Below are positions 50,684 through 59,414 of a stretch of DNA of 64,000 nt, one piece after another. A program made the position numbers and the translations under genes. Where the stretch lies: NCBI GenBank assembly GCA_964512645.1, contig CAZEJS010000005.1, positions 37,207 through 101,206 of the forward strand, written 5' to 3'. Below the pieces are notes generated by a model that worked only from the letters and a program-made list of their open reading frames with translations, searched no databases and was not told the DNA's origin. Source of the DNA: CAZEJS01 sp964512645 (GTDB lineage Bacteria > Actinomycetota > Geothermincolia > Fen-727 > Anoxymicrobiaceae). Numbering within the stretch: position 1 is the first letter of the stretch; every line of letters begins with the position of its first letter.

Positions 50684-53431
50684 TTGCCGCACCCGGAAAA
50701 GAAACCCGGATCGCTCCGGGGCCTGTCCCTGCTCCTTGCCGCGCTCCTGCTGTCGGGAACGGCGGTCGTGCCGCGGCACGCGGCGGCCGCCGGCGCCGCC
50801 GGTTCCCCCAGGCCGGTGAAAGGGCGCCAGGACGTCGCCTCGTCGTTCAACGACGCCAAGATCACCGTCGCCGACGTGGACGCGGACGGCGCCGAGGAGA
50901 TACTCGCGGGCAACATGAACGGCGTGATGTACTGCTTCACCGCCGACGGGCGGGGCGTGAAGTGGGCCCGCAACGTCGGGGCTCCGATTCGCGGGGGTGC
51001 CGCCTGTCACGACGTCGACGGCAACGGGACCCTTGAGATCTTCTTCGGGGACATGGCCGGGCGTGTCTGGGGCCTGGACTGCCGGGGAGGCGACCTGTGC
51101 AGGTGGGGCTGGCCGAAGCAGACCATCAACACCGCCGGATTTGTCGGGGTGTACTCTTGCCCGGCGATAGGCGATATCAACGGTGACGGCGCCGTGGACA
51201 TCGTGGTGGGGAGCTACGGGCACTACCTTTACGCCTGGAGCTTCTCGGGCGAGAACGTCCCCGGTTACCCGATCGACACCAAGGACACAATCTGGTCCTC
51301 GCCCGCGCTCGCCGACCTCGACAGGGACGGATACCCCGAGGTGATAATCGGGGGGGACAGCACCGGGGGCAGCGGGTGGCCTTACCCGGCCTGCGGGCTC
51401 CTCTGGGTGTTCCGGGGCAACGGCCAGATGTACCCCGGCTTCCCCAAGGTGACCCCCGAGGTTATCTGGTCCTCCCCCGCCGTAGCCGACATCGACAACG
51501 ACGGCTGGTACGAGATAGTGGTGGGGACCGGCCATTACTATACCGCCACCGGGCGCCTTTCCAACGAGGGCTTCAGGGTGTACGCCTGGAACCACGACGG
51601 CTCCGACGTACCGGGTTGGCCGGTTGTGGCGCCGGGCTGCACCATGTCTTCCCCGGCCATCGGAGACCTCGACGGAGACGGCAACAAGGAGATCGGGATA
51701 GCATCGTACCCCGTCTGCGGAAAGGGCGGCGACTATATCCTGCTGCTGCGGGGCAACGGGCAGAAGATCTGGGAACAGCGCGCCTTCGGCGGCCCCAACC
51801 GCGGCTCGCCCGCTTTCGGTGACGTGAACGGGGACGGCAGGCCCGATTTTGTGCTGGGCTCCGGCATCGAGATGGGCGCCTGGGACATCTACGGGAACTG
51901 CGTATGGCACCAGGTCCTGGACAACCTCACCATCACCACCCCCGCGGTGGGAGACTTCGACAAGGACGGCAGGGTAGAGTGCGCCGTGGGCACCGGCGGC
52001 GAGTCCGGCTCCGGGACGTTCTACGTCTTCGACTGCTGCAGGAAGCTGAACCCCGCCTCGGGCGGGAGCGGCACCATGGCGTGGCCGCAGTTCCACCGGA
52101 CGGCGCAGAAGCTGGGCGCGATCCCCACCGGACACGAGCCTCCGCCACCCCCGCCGCCGGCGAACTTCCACGAGTACATCCTGCTCATGAACCCCGGCAG
52201 TGTGCCGGCGCACGCCACCATCGAGCTGATGAACGAGAAGGGCCAGACGAAGAACGTGGCGATGACGGTCAACCCCATGTCCAGGGCGACCGCTTTCATC
52301 AACAAGTACATGCCGGGGTGCGGGGTGAGCGCGCGGGTGACCAGCGACATCCCGATCACCAGCGAGCGCTCGATGTACTTCAATTTTCAGAACAGGTGGA
52401 AGGGCGGGACCGACTCCGCGGGCGTCCCGCAGGCTTCGAAGACCTGGTACCTTGCCGAGGGGTACACGGCGTTGAACTTCGACGAGTACGTTCTCGTGCA
52501 GAACCCCGGCAAAGCCGCCACCACCGTCGCCATGTCGTTCATGAGGGAGGGACAGACGCCCTGTTACGCGTCGTTCAAGGTGATGCCTCAGAGCCGTTTC
52601 ACCCTGAACGTGAAGGACGTGCCCGGGTGCGAGAGCTCGTCGATATCCACGAAGGTGGAATCGAGCGAGCCGGTCGTCTGCGAGCGCTCGATGTACTTCA
52701 ACTACAACGGGTTCATCGGGGGCCACAACTCCTGCGGGGTCACCAGCCCGCAGAAGGAGTGGTACCTGGCCGAAGGGTATACGGCGCAGAGCTACGACAC
52801 CTACGTCCTGGTCCAGAACCCATCCACCTCCGCCGCCAACGTGACGATGACCCTCCTGCGCAAGGACGGCTACAAACAGGACGTGAGGTTCGCCCTCGCC
52901 GCGCAGGCCCGAAAGACGGTCCGGCTGGACGACGTGGCCGGGTTCGAGGCGGCCGAGGTCTCCACGAGGGTCACCGCCGACAGGGGGATAATCGCCGAGA
53001 GGGCTATGTACTTCGACGCCGACGGCAGGACGGGGGGGCACAACTCCGTCGGGGTGGGCTCTCTATCGCAACAGTGGTTCCTCCCCGAGGGGTACACCGG
53101 CGGACAGTTCGACGAGTATATCCTGATAATGAACCCGGGGGACGTCCCCGCGACGGTCAAGACCACGTTCATGCCCGAGAAGGGCCGCAAGACCTCGCGC
53201 GTGGACACCCTGCGGGCGCACTCTCGCTTCACCATCCACGTTGACGAGCAGCCGGTCCTGGATAACGCCGAGGTCTCCACCATGGTGGAGGTCCTTGAAG
53301 GGGCGGGGGTCGTCGCCGAGAGGGCGATGTACTTCGTGTACAACGGCTTGTGGTCGGACGGCCACAACGCCGCCGGCATCCGCGAACCGTCCACGACCTG
53401 GTACTTCGCCGAGGGCTACACCGGGTTGTAA
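50684..53431 (+). CDS. secreted FG-GAP/VCBS beta-propeller protein with four surface repeats
   Basis: This 915-residue protein has a signal peptide (residues about 9-36). It then carries eight FG-GAP-type blades, each marked by a calcium-binding loop such as ADVDADGAEEILAG, GDINGDGAVDIVVG, ADIDNDGWYEIVVG and GDFDKDGRVECAVG (residues about 60-460). A proline run (PPPPPPP) leads to four repeats from residue 495. The propeller resembles integrin-like adhesion or polysaccharide-binding modules; no catalytic motif is seen. TTG 50684 follows AAGGTGA with five-base spacing and begins just before the signal peptide, so it is preferred over the longer open frame that overlaps rmlB. The end is WYFAEGYTGL. 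Confidence 0.88.
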   Translation: MPHPEKKPGSLRGLSLLLAALLLSGTAVVPRHAAAAGAAGSPRPVKGRQDVASSFNDAKITVADVDADGAEEILAGNMNGVMYCFTADGRGVKWARNVGAPIRGGAACHDVDGNGTLEIFFGDMAGRVWGLDCRGGDLCRWGWPKQTINTAGFVGVYSCPAIGDINGDGAVDIVVGSYGHYLYAWSFSGENVPGYPIDTKDTIWSSPALADLDRDGYPEVIIGGDSTGGSGWPYPACGLLWVFRGNGQMYPGFPKVTPEVIWSSPAVADIDNDGWYEIVVGTGHYYTATGRLSNEGFRVYAWNHDGSDVPGWPVVAPGCTMSSPAIGDLDGDGNKEIGIASYPVCGKGGDYILLLRGNGQKIWEQRAFGGPNRGSPAFGDVNGDGRPDFVLGSGIEMGAWDIYGNCVWHQVLDNLTITTPAVGDFDKDGRVECAVGTGGESGSGTFYVFDCCRKLNPASGGSGTMAWPQFHRTAQKLGAIPTGHEPPPPPPPANFHEYILLMNPGSVPAHATIELMNEKGQTKNVAMTVNPMSRATAFINKYMPGCGVSARVTSDIPITSERSMYFNFQNRWKGGTDSAGVPQASKTWYLAEGYTALNFDEYVLVQNPGKAATTVAMSFMREGQTPCYASFKVMPQSRFTLNVKDVPGCESSSISTKVESSEPVVCERSMYFNYNGFIGGHNSCGVTSPQKEWYLAEGYTAQSYDTYVLVQNPSTSAANVTMTLLRKDGYKQDVRFALAAQARKTVRLDDVAGFEAAEVSTRVTADRGIIAERAMYFDADGRTGGHNSVGVGSLSQQWFLPEGYTGGQFDEYILIMNPGDVPATVKTTFMPEKGRKTSRVDTLRAHSRFTIHVDEQPVLDNAEVSTMVEVLEGAGVVAERAMYFVYNGLWSDGHNAAGIREPSTTWYFAEGYTGL
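52166..53428 (+). repeat. four C-terminal surface repeats (array E)
   Basis: Units start at the aromatic residue of [FY]-[HD]-[ET]-Y-[IV]-L at 52166, 52478, 52793 and 53108 (residues 495, 599, 704, 809), giving lengths of about 104, 105, 105 and 107. Each carries E-R-[SA]-M-Y-F and a G-G-[TH]-[DN]-S turn. The last ends W-Y-F-A-E-G-Y-T-G-L. Confidence 0.94.
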
Positions 53432-53451
53432 CCCCGCGGCGCCGGTCCGCC

Positions 53452-54945
53452 TCAGTACGCTGGAGGCAGCTTGCCGCCACCGTGTTTCATGTAGTGGCGG
53501 CGCGCGAGCGGCAGGGTCACCGCGAAGAAGGCCACCCACGCGAGCGTCAGCAGGACCGACCTGACCCCGGCGGGGTGGTACAGTGGGAACAGGAACATCA
53601 GGACCCGCTTGAAGAAATTTTCCCCCAGGAAGTGCACCAGGAAGATGTTGTCGGAGTTCTCCATCCCGTAGGTGCCCACCATGAAACGGAACGCCCAGAC
53701 CGTGGTCACGATCTGCCAGAGTGCCAGCGCCCCCGCCACCGACCAGGCCGTCTTCGACCGGACCCTGTCGAGAAACAGCGCGACGCATACGACGAACAGG
53801 GGGGTCACGGGCACCAGGTACCTCTGCACCGGCGCGGCTCCCCCGTTCCACGACTGGAAGACTCCCAGCACCAGTGTGTGCAGCCCCAGGCACAGCGGGA
53901 AGAACCCCCACCACCTCTCCCATTCCAGCGCCGTCCTCTGGCAGACCAGGCCGTACCCGAACAGGGCGTACACCGGGGCGAAGGCGAGCATCCCCCACGC
54001 CCTGTCGATGTAGAGGCCGGCGATGCCCCAGACCGAGTTGGTCCCCCAGTAGCCCCCCTGGAACTTGCTGCCCCCCGAGGCGGTCAGGCCCTGGAGGAGC
54101 TTCCAGCCGAAGGCGATGTTGGTCAGGACGAGGAGGAGGAGCACGCACGCCGCCGCCGGCGCGAACATCCAGGCCACGAGCTTCGGGTCCTTGTCCCGCC
54201 GGGCGATGAAGAAGAGCACGATGAGCGAGACGGTTATCGCGATGAACTTCGGGTGGAACAGGAGCGCGCCCCCGGCGCAGAGGCCTATGAGGGCCGCGTG
54301 CAGCGGCCTCGAGGACTCCTTGAGGCGCCAGGCGCTCCACAGGCCCAGCGATACCAGGAACAACGCCGGGGTCTCCGGGTAGATGAGCCTGGAGTAGAAG
54401 AGCAGGGGGTAGGAAAGAAAAAGGAACAGGGTCACGCCGGCGGCGACGCCCCGGGTCACGAAGCGGTCCGTCACCAGGAACGTGAACATGGCGGCGAAGC
54501 ACATGAGGATGATCATGGTCATCGCCGCGCCCCGGTAGCCGAAGGCGGCGAAGCCCGGCAGCACCGTGACGGACAGGAAGTACGGGTGGGTCGAGACGTA
54601 GCGCCCGCCTTTTCCCCGGGCCGCGTGCAGGAGGGTGATCTCCTGTTCGAAGTACGGGAGGTACCGCCTGTCCCTGTAGTTGTTGGACAGGAAGACGTCG
54701 CCGTCGCGGAGGATGCTCTCGGTGACCAGCAGGTAGTGGGGCTCGTCGCCCTGGGTGGTCGGCATCCCTTTGTAACGCGGGACCAGGAAGAACAGCAGTG
54801 TGTAGACCACCAGGGTGGTCAATACGACGAGGATGCCGACGCGGGTCCGCCCGGGCAGCCCGGTCCAGCGGGCCGAGAGGGCCGCCGCTGGCGATCTTCC
54901 ATCCCGGCCGGGGGCCGCCCCGGAGCACTCTAGCGTTTCCTGCAT
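53452..54945 (-). CDS. GT39/ArnT-like polytopic membrane glycosyltransferase
   Basis: A 497-residue integral membrane protein with about eleven transmembrane helices. The first long extracytoplasmic loop contains QGDEPHYLLVTESILRDGDV. An acidic Asp-Glu pair at this place is the hallmark of GT-C enzymes that use polyprenyl-phosphate sugars. Further loop residues such as YVSTHPYFL also match the ArnT/PMT-like group. It should transfer a sugar on the outer face of the membrane to a glycan or protein; the acceptor is unknown. It is the last gene of the minus-strand operon, overlaps the methyltransferase gene by 16 bases, and converges with the FG-GAP gene with 20 bases between stops. Confidence 0.82.
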   Translation of the reverse strand: MQETLECSGAAPGRDGRSPAAALSARWTGLPGRTRVGILVVLTTLVVYTLLFFLVPRYKGMPTTQGDEPHYLLVTESILRDGDVFLSNNYRDRRYLPYFEQEITLLHAARGKGGRYVSTHPYFLSVTVLPGFAAFGYRGAAMTMIILMCFAAMFTFLVTDRFVTRGVAAGVTLFLFLSYPLLFYSRLIYPETPALFLVSLGLWSAWRLKESSRPLHAALIGLCAGGALLFHPKFIAITVSLIVLFFIARRDKDPKLVAWMFAPAAACVLLLLVLTNIAFGWKLLQGLTASGGSKFQGGYWGTNSVWGIAGLYIDRAWGMLAFAPVYALFGYGLVCQRTALEWERWWGFFPLCLGLHTLVLGVFQSWNGGAAPVQRYLVPVTPLFVVCVALFLDRVRSKTAWSVAGALALWQIVTTVWAFRFMVGTYGMENSDNIFLVHFLGENFFKRVLMFLFPLYHPAGVRSVLLTLAWVAFFAVTLPLARRHYMKHGGGKLPPAY

Positions 54946-56024
54946 ACGAGCACGAGGTCGAAGGCGCGTGAGGGAGCGAGCCTCCCCGCCAGCATCAGCG
55001 GGGCGTACAGACGCTCGTGCTCAGGCCTGTTCAGCAGGGATATGACCATGTCCACCCGCTTTCCCGGGGGCCGGTACCAGTTGAGCCCGACTTCGAGGTA
55101 TATCCCGCGGGTCTCCAGGACCTCGAAGCCCTCGGCGACGAGCAGCGCCCTGGCCTCGGGCAGGCTCAGCTCGCGGACATGCTCCGGGTGGACGGGCATG
55201 ACCGCGCGGTTGGCCCTCGCCAGCAGCCGCTCGCGGTTCGGGGTGGTGAGGATCAGCGTCCCCCCTGGCGCGAGGACCCGGTTCCATTCGGCCAGCGCCC
55301 GCCGCGGCTCGCCGACGTGTTCCACGATCTCCCCGGCGTAGACCACGTCGAACGACGCGTCGGCGAACGGCAGCGCGGTCGCGTCCGACACCAGCCAGTC
55401 GAAGCCTGGGCAGAGCCCTTTCATCTTCTCCATGGCCGCGGAGTCCAGGTCGCAGCAGGTGATGCGCGCGGGCCAGTCGCGCCCCAGCAGGAAGAAGATG
55501 CTGTACCCCGAGCCCACGTCCAGCACCCTGTCGCCGCTGCGCACGGCCCCGCCAAAGACGGCGTCCAGCTCCCTGAGCCGGGCTTTGTGGAAGGCGAGGA
55601 AGAACGGGTGCTGGACCACGTACTCGTCCTGGTGCGAATCGCCCCGGTAGTACGGTTCCAGCGCCTCGGTAGACGTGACCTTGAGGGGGTGCTCGACCGC
55701 GGCGCTCCCGCAGGAGAGCCGCAGGGTCATCTCGGGCCTGACCGCAACGCCCGGCACCCGGGACGAGCCGGCGGGCGGAAAGGGCCCTTCGCGTCCCTCC
55801 AGGCGGAGCCGCAGGGCGCCCTCGGTTCCGTCGAGCCAGTCGATCTCCACCACGGCGCGCCCCGGGGAGGCCCCCCGGAAGACCCAGGTGCCCAGCAGCC
55901 GTTCCCCCGGGGCCTCGCCGGCGCACTCCAGTCGCACCTCGAGGCCGGATTCGACGCCGGGCCAGTCGGGTATCACCACCCCCACCGAGCACGTGGCGGA
56001 GAGGTCTCCGGAGGCCGCGCTCAC
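54930..56024 (-). CDS. class I SAM methyltransferase with an N-terminal beta-rich domain
   Basis: This 364-residue protein has about 140 N-terminal residues of unknown, beta-rich character, like carbohydrate-binding Wzt-C-type modules. A Methyltransf_11-type domain follows: VLDVGSGYSIFFLLG (SAM motif I), CDLDSAAMEKMK, VSDATALPFADASFDVVYAGEIVEHV and LAPGGTLILTTPNRERLL. The GTG start overlaps the upstream glycosyltransferase stop (GTGA), and the 3' end overlaps the next gene. A methylase in a glycan operon may cap or decorate the polysaccharide (inference). Confidence 0.85.
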   Translation of the reverse strand: MSAASGDLSATCSVGVVIPDWPGVESGLEVRLECAGEAPGERLLGTWVFRGASPGRAVVEIDWLDGTEGALRLRLEGREGPFPPAGSSRVPGVAVRPEMTLRLSCGSAAVEHPLKVTSTEALEPYYRGDSHQDEYVVQHPFFLAFHKARLRELDAVFGGAVRSGDRVLDVGSGYSIFFLLGRDWPARITCCDLDSAAMEKMKGLCPGFDWLVSDATALPFADASFDVVYAGEIVEHVGEPRRALAEWNRVLAPGGTLILTTPNRERLLARANRAVMPVHPEHVRELSLPEARALLVAEGFEVLETRGIYLEVGLNWYRPPGKRVDMVISLLNRPEHERLYAPLMLAGRLAPSRAFDLVLVCRKR

Positions 56025-57100
56025 GGTACGTCCCCCCCGACGCGGCGGATGGCGTCCCGGAGCGAGGCCCGGACGGCCCGAGGGGAGAACGATTCGAGCC
56101 TGCGCCTCTGTCCGGAGACCACCCGCTCGCGCAGTCCGTCCCCGGCACGGAGCGCCTCCAGGAGCTCTCCCACCATGGCGTACTCCTTCCGGGAGAAAGT
56201 CAGGCCCGAGCCGTCCAGGGTGTACGGTATCGCGGTCGAGGCGTACGCGGCTATCGGCAGGTCGAACGCCATCGCCTCGACCATCGGCACGGCGAACCCC
56301 TCGTGCTCGCTCATCGACAGGTAGACGTCCGCGTCCCGGTAGCAGGAAGCGAGTTCGGCGTCGCCGAGCCTGCCGGTGAAGTGGACCCGGTCCCACAGGC
56401 CGAATGAATCGACGAGCCACCGGAGTTGCGCGTCGTACCTGTCCACCCACCGGGCTCCCACCACGTACAGCTCGGAGGAGGAGTTGACGCACCGGTTGTA
56501 GTAGAAGAACGCCCGCAGCAGGTCCTCTATCCTCTTGTTGGGGACCGTGCGACCCACGAAGAGGAGCTTGAAGCGACCCCCGGGGCCGCCCATGGGGCGG
56601 TGGTGTGGCTTCATGGCGAGCATCTTCTCGTAATCGACGAAGATCGGGAGCACGCCCGTGGCGGAGGCCTCGAAGCCGGCTTCGACGAGCTCCAGCCGGT
56701 TGTATTCGGAATCTCCCAGCGCTAGGTCGCACCCGGCCAGTTGCGGCAGCAGGTCGCGGCCGAGCCTGCAGAACGCCGCGGCGCCCTGGTCGTACGGCTC
56801 GAAGAACTCCGGGGGCGTGATGTTGTGGTAGACGAGCACCCGCCTGGCCCCGGACGACAGGTACTTCACGTGGTTCTCGCAGAAGACGGAATAGTGATAG
56901 ACGAGTATGTCGTCCGGGCGGTCGCCCGCGGGGTCGTACTCGCTGTCGGGCCTGGTGACCATCCTGCCGTACTCGTCGGCGGTGTTGGAGTACACCTCGT
57001 TGGGCAGGCCCCACTCCGTAAGGGCGCGGGCGATCTCCAGCACGTGGTTGCTGACCGCGTCTCCAAACTCGACGCGGGTGCAGAGTTGACGTATCTTCAC
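56021..57100 (-). CDS. GT4-family glycosyltransferase
   Basis: A 359-residue GT-B glycosyltransferase. The N-terminal part starts KIRQLCTRVEFGDAVSNHV and includes ILVYHYSVFCENHVKY. The C-terminal domain has LLFVGRTVPNKRIEDLLRAF, VHFTGRLGDAELASCYRDAD and YLSMSEHEGFAVPMVEAMA, the GT4 E-x7-E region. The GTG start at 57100 overlaps the stop of the preceding gene (GTGA). A further upstream start would overlap that gene by about 50 bases and is less likely. This resembles mannosyl- or rhamnosyltransferases of O-antigen-type clusters, but the specificity is unknown. Confidence 0.88.
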   Translation of the reverse strand: MKIRQLCTRVEFGDAVSNHVLEIARALTEWGLPNEVYSNTADEYGRMVTRPDSEYDPAGDRPDDILVYHYSVFCENHVKYLSSGARRVLVYHNITPPEFFEPYDQGAAAFCRLGRDLLPQLAGCDLALGDSEYNRLELVEAGFEASATGVLPIFVDYEKMLAMKPHHRPMGGPGGRFKLLFVGRTVPNKRIEDLLRAFFYYNRCVNSSSELYVVGARWVDRYDAQLRWLVDSFGLWDRVHFTGRLGDAELASCYRDADVYLSMSEHEGFAVPMVEAMAFDLPIAAYASTAIPYTLDGSGLTFSRKEYAMVGELLEALRAGDGLRERVVSGQRRRLESFSPRAVRASLRDAIRRVGGDVP

Positions 57101-58302
57101 GGGTTCTCCACTCCAAGGGCATCGAAGAGACGCTCGATGACCGAGTCCCAATTATACTCTCTCTCGACGTAGGCACGGCCCGCCGCCCCCATCCGCGACG
57201 CCAGCGATGGGTTCTCCAGGAGAAGGCGGAGCGCCTCGGCGAATTCGTCGTACTCCCGGAACGCCAGCCCGCCCCCGCTCGCGTGGGCGTGCTCGCTCGT
57301 CACCTCGCAGTCACCGTGCACCAGCGCGGGCGTCCCCGCAAGCCAGGACTCCAGGAGCACGATGGAGAGGCTCTCGTTCACCGAGGGCTGGCAGAAGACC
57401 GTGGCCGCCGCGTACCCGTCCCACTTCTGCCGCTCGCTGACTCTCCCGGCGTCGAAAACGAGGTGCGAACAGCCCGCGGGGACGTCCACGTCACCCGCGC
57501 CCATCAGGACCAGGGAGAGCCTGCCGGGGTATTCCACGGAGAACCTGCGGAAGTGATCCACCAGCAGGGGGGTGTTCTTGCCCTGTTCGCGGCGCCCGGC
57601 GTAGAGCAGGAAATCGCCCCTGGTGGGGGCCCTGTCGTAGAACGCCGCCGGGTCTCCCTCGAGCGCGCGGAAACCCATTCCCACCACCGGGCCTGGGTCA
57701 TCGACGCCCAGCAGGCGTGAGGCCAGGCGCCGCTCGCCCTCGCTGTTGAACATCAGCCCGCTCACCCCCAGCAGCATCTCCCTGACGAGGGACATGCGGG
57801 CGTAGGGTTCGTCGTGGAGGCAGGGGATTATGTAGGAGCGCTCCGGCCTTATGGAAGAGCCGACGAACGTGGTGCCGAAAAGGTAAGGCAGGAACACCAG
57901 GTGGGAGTACCTCCCCGCGCTCTCGCGGATGTGATCGAAGAGGCCTTCGCTCGTCACCACGCCGGTCAGCCAGGCGCGCTCCTCGTCCCGGCTCAAGGAC
58001 CGGCCTCGCGCCAGTGCCTCCGCGGCGCGTCCCACCCCGGGCTCGGACAGCCTGGTCCGGGCGTCGAAGCGCAGCACCTCGACGCCGTTGATGCACTCGC
58101 CCCCGGGTGCGTAGTGATCGCGCCAGGTGTGGTGGTCGAGCGCCCTTGTGGAAAGCGCCGTCACCGGGTAGCCGCGATCGGCGAGCTCCTCCGCGGTCCT
58201 CCGGGCGAGGTCTTCCGCCCCTCCGACGACCTCGAGTCCGTAGCGGGGGACGACGAAGGCGGGGTGGAAACCGCGCGAGCCGGAGCGGGACACAGGCCTC
58301 AC
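57097..58302 (-). CDS. GT4-family glycosyltransferase
   Basis: A 401-residue GT-B glycosyltransferase. It begins with FVVPRYGLEVVGGAEDLARR, the acceptor-site glycine loop of GT4 enzymes. It continues with RYSHLVFLPYLFGTTF and CLHDEPYARM, and the donor domain has FLLYAGRREQGKNTPLLVDH, LVLMGAGDVDV, VFCQPSVNESLSIVLLESWL and REYNWDSVIERLFDAL. The GTG start follows the upstream gene stop by three bases. Second gene of the minus-strand glycan operon. Confidence 0.88.
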   Translation of the reverse strand: MRPVSRSGSRGFHPAFVVPRYGLEVVGGAEDLARRTAEELADRGYPVTALSTRALDHHTWRDHYAPGGECINGVEVLRFDARTRLSEPGVGRAAEALARGRSLSRDEERAWLTGVVTSEGLFDHIRESAGRYSHLVFLPYLFGTTFVGSSIRPERSYIIPCLHDEPYARMSLVREMLLGVSGLMFNSEGERRLASRLLGVDDPGPVVGMGFRALEGDPAAFYDRAPTRGDFLLYAGRREQGKNTPLLVDHFRRFSVEYPGRLSLVLMGAGDVDVPAGCSHLVFDAGRVSERQKWDGYAAATVFCQPSVNESLSIVLLESWLAGTPALVHGDCEVTSEHAHASGGGLAFREYDEFAEALRLLLENPSLASRMGAAGRAYVEREYNWDSVIERLFDALGVENP

Positions 58303-58305
58303 CCG

Positions 58306-59262
58306 TCAGGGACGGCGCGCGGTGGCGACGAAGCCGCCGGCGTCACCGGCGCGGGAGACCGCGATGTCGATGAAGCCGGCCATGGACAGGGCTTTTTTGA
58401 CCACGGGCCCGGAGCACCACGCGGGGACCGGCCCCGCCGCCGCGAAGCCCGCGACCAGCACGGCCAGGCGTCCCCTCGGGGCGAGCACGAGGTACGACCT
58501 GCGGACGAGCGAAATGAGCGCCTCGGGCCTGAGCCAGAACGACAGCTCGCTCAGCAGCACGGCCCGCCTGCCGGCCTCCGGTAGCTGGGCGAGGAACGAC
58601 ACCGGGCCGGAACCGACCGCGGTGCCGGGTTCGCCGTCCCCGTCCCGGGAGGTACCCCCGGACACGCGCGTCACCTCGAGGCGCGCGCTTTGCAGGGCCT
58701 TCAGGACCGGGGTCGGGCAGGGCCCGATGACGGTGACGTTCCCCGCCGGCGCGAACCACTCGCGCAGCGCCGAGGCGCAGGCCGGCGCTTCTCCTTCGGC
58801 CATCAGGGCCCCGGCCAGGTCGCAGAGGTCCTGTTCGGCGGCGAGCGAGGCCGCCCTCGCCGCGACGGCCTCGCGCCTCAGAGCGTCCAGACCCGCCGCC
58901 GCGTGCCGGTTGAAGGCCGTTTGCTCGCGCTGTATCGGCCCGACGGCCACCCGGGCCCAGAGCCTCGCCAGGCGCTTGACGAAGAGCACCAGCGGCCTGG
59001 CGAACCCGCTTTTCGCGGTGTCGACCGGGTACGCGGTGGATACCTCCCAGGAGGCCCGCGCCCTGGTAGCCGCGTAGTCCAGTTCCGCCAGCGGGGACAG
59101 GGTCCCGTAGCGGGCTTCGTCGGGGAGCCTCTCCGCGATGAGCGCCTCGACCTCGGCGGAGTAGGCGCCCGAGCGCCTGCGCGCCTCCACTCTCTCGCGC
59201 AGTTTGCTCTCCAGGGCGTCGGGGTCGACGCCGTGGCCTTCGATCCTGAATCCGTCAGACAA
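58306..59262 (-). CDS. glycan-operon protein with helical N-terminus and degenerate methyltransferase-like domain
   Basis: First gene of the five-gene minus-strand operon, 318 residues. The N-terminal half is helical and contains LVLFVKRLARLWARVAVGPI followed by QREQTAFN. That pattern also occurs in the small protein at 61566-62033. The C-terminal half looks like a Rossmann-type methyltransferase that has lost the classical motif I glycines: NVTVIGPCPTPVLKAL, then VSFLAQLPEAGRRAVLLSEL, and RSYLVLAPRGRLAVLVAGF. No known function can be assigned. It may be a regulatory or scaffolding partner of the glycosyltransferases or a diverged methylase. Confidence 0.7.
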   Translation of the reverse strand: MSDGFRIEGHGVDPDALESKLRERVEARRRSGAYSAEVEALIAERLPDEARYGTLSPLAELDYAATRARASWEVSTAYPVDTAKSGFARPLVLFVKRLARLWARVAVGPIQREQTAFNRHAAAGLDALRREAVAARAASLAAEQDLCDLAGALMAEGEAPACASALREWFAPAGNVTVIGPCPTPVLKALQSARLEVTRVSGGTSRDGDGEPGTAVGSGPVSFLAQLPEAGRRAVLLSELSFWLRPEALISLVRRSYLVLAPRGRLAVLVAGFAAAGPVPAWCSGPVVKKALSMAGFIDIAVSRAGDAGGFVATARRP

Positions 59263-59303
59263 GGGGACCTCCGGGCGTTGTCGGACCGCTTTGGACGTGT
59301 CCG

Positions 59304-59331
59304 ATTATACAATACGGCCGGCGCCTGTCCG
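59304..59331 (-). promoter_or_regulatory. promoter of the minus-strand glycan operon
   Basis: On the minus strand CGGACA (59326-59331), 16 bases, then a perfect TATAAT (59304-59309). It lies about 40 bases before the first start codon of the operon. Confidence 0.65.
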
Positions 59332-59369
59332 CACGGGCGGGAGCGTCCGGCATGGCCCCGCCGGGCTTG

Positions 59370-59378
59370 TGTTAGACT
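59370..59378 (+). promoter_or_regulatory. extended -10 promoter of the rmlD operon
   Basis: TGT plus TAGACT (59373-59378), diverging from the minus-strand operon promoter. No clear -35. Confidence 0.5.
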
Positions 59379-59414
59379 TACGTATCGTCCACGCTACCGA
59401 CTGTTGAGATTGCA

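Noticed and set aside
38718..53428. Regularly spaced similar sequences as a CRISPR-like or non-coding repeat array
   Set aside because: The similarity is at protein level, in frame, with units of about 315 bases and diverged nucleotides. They are domain repeats inside genes.
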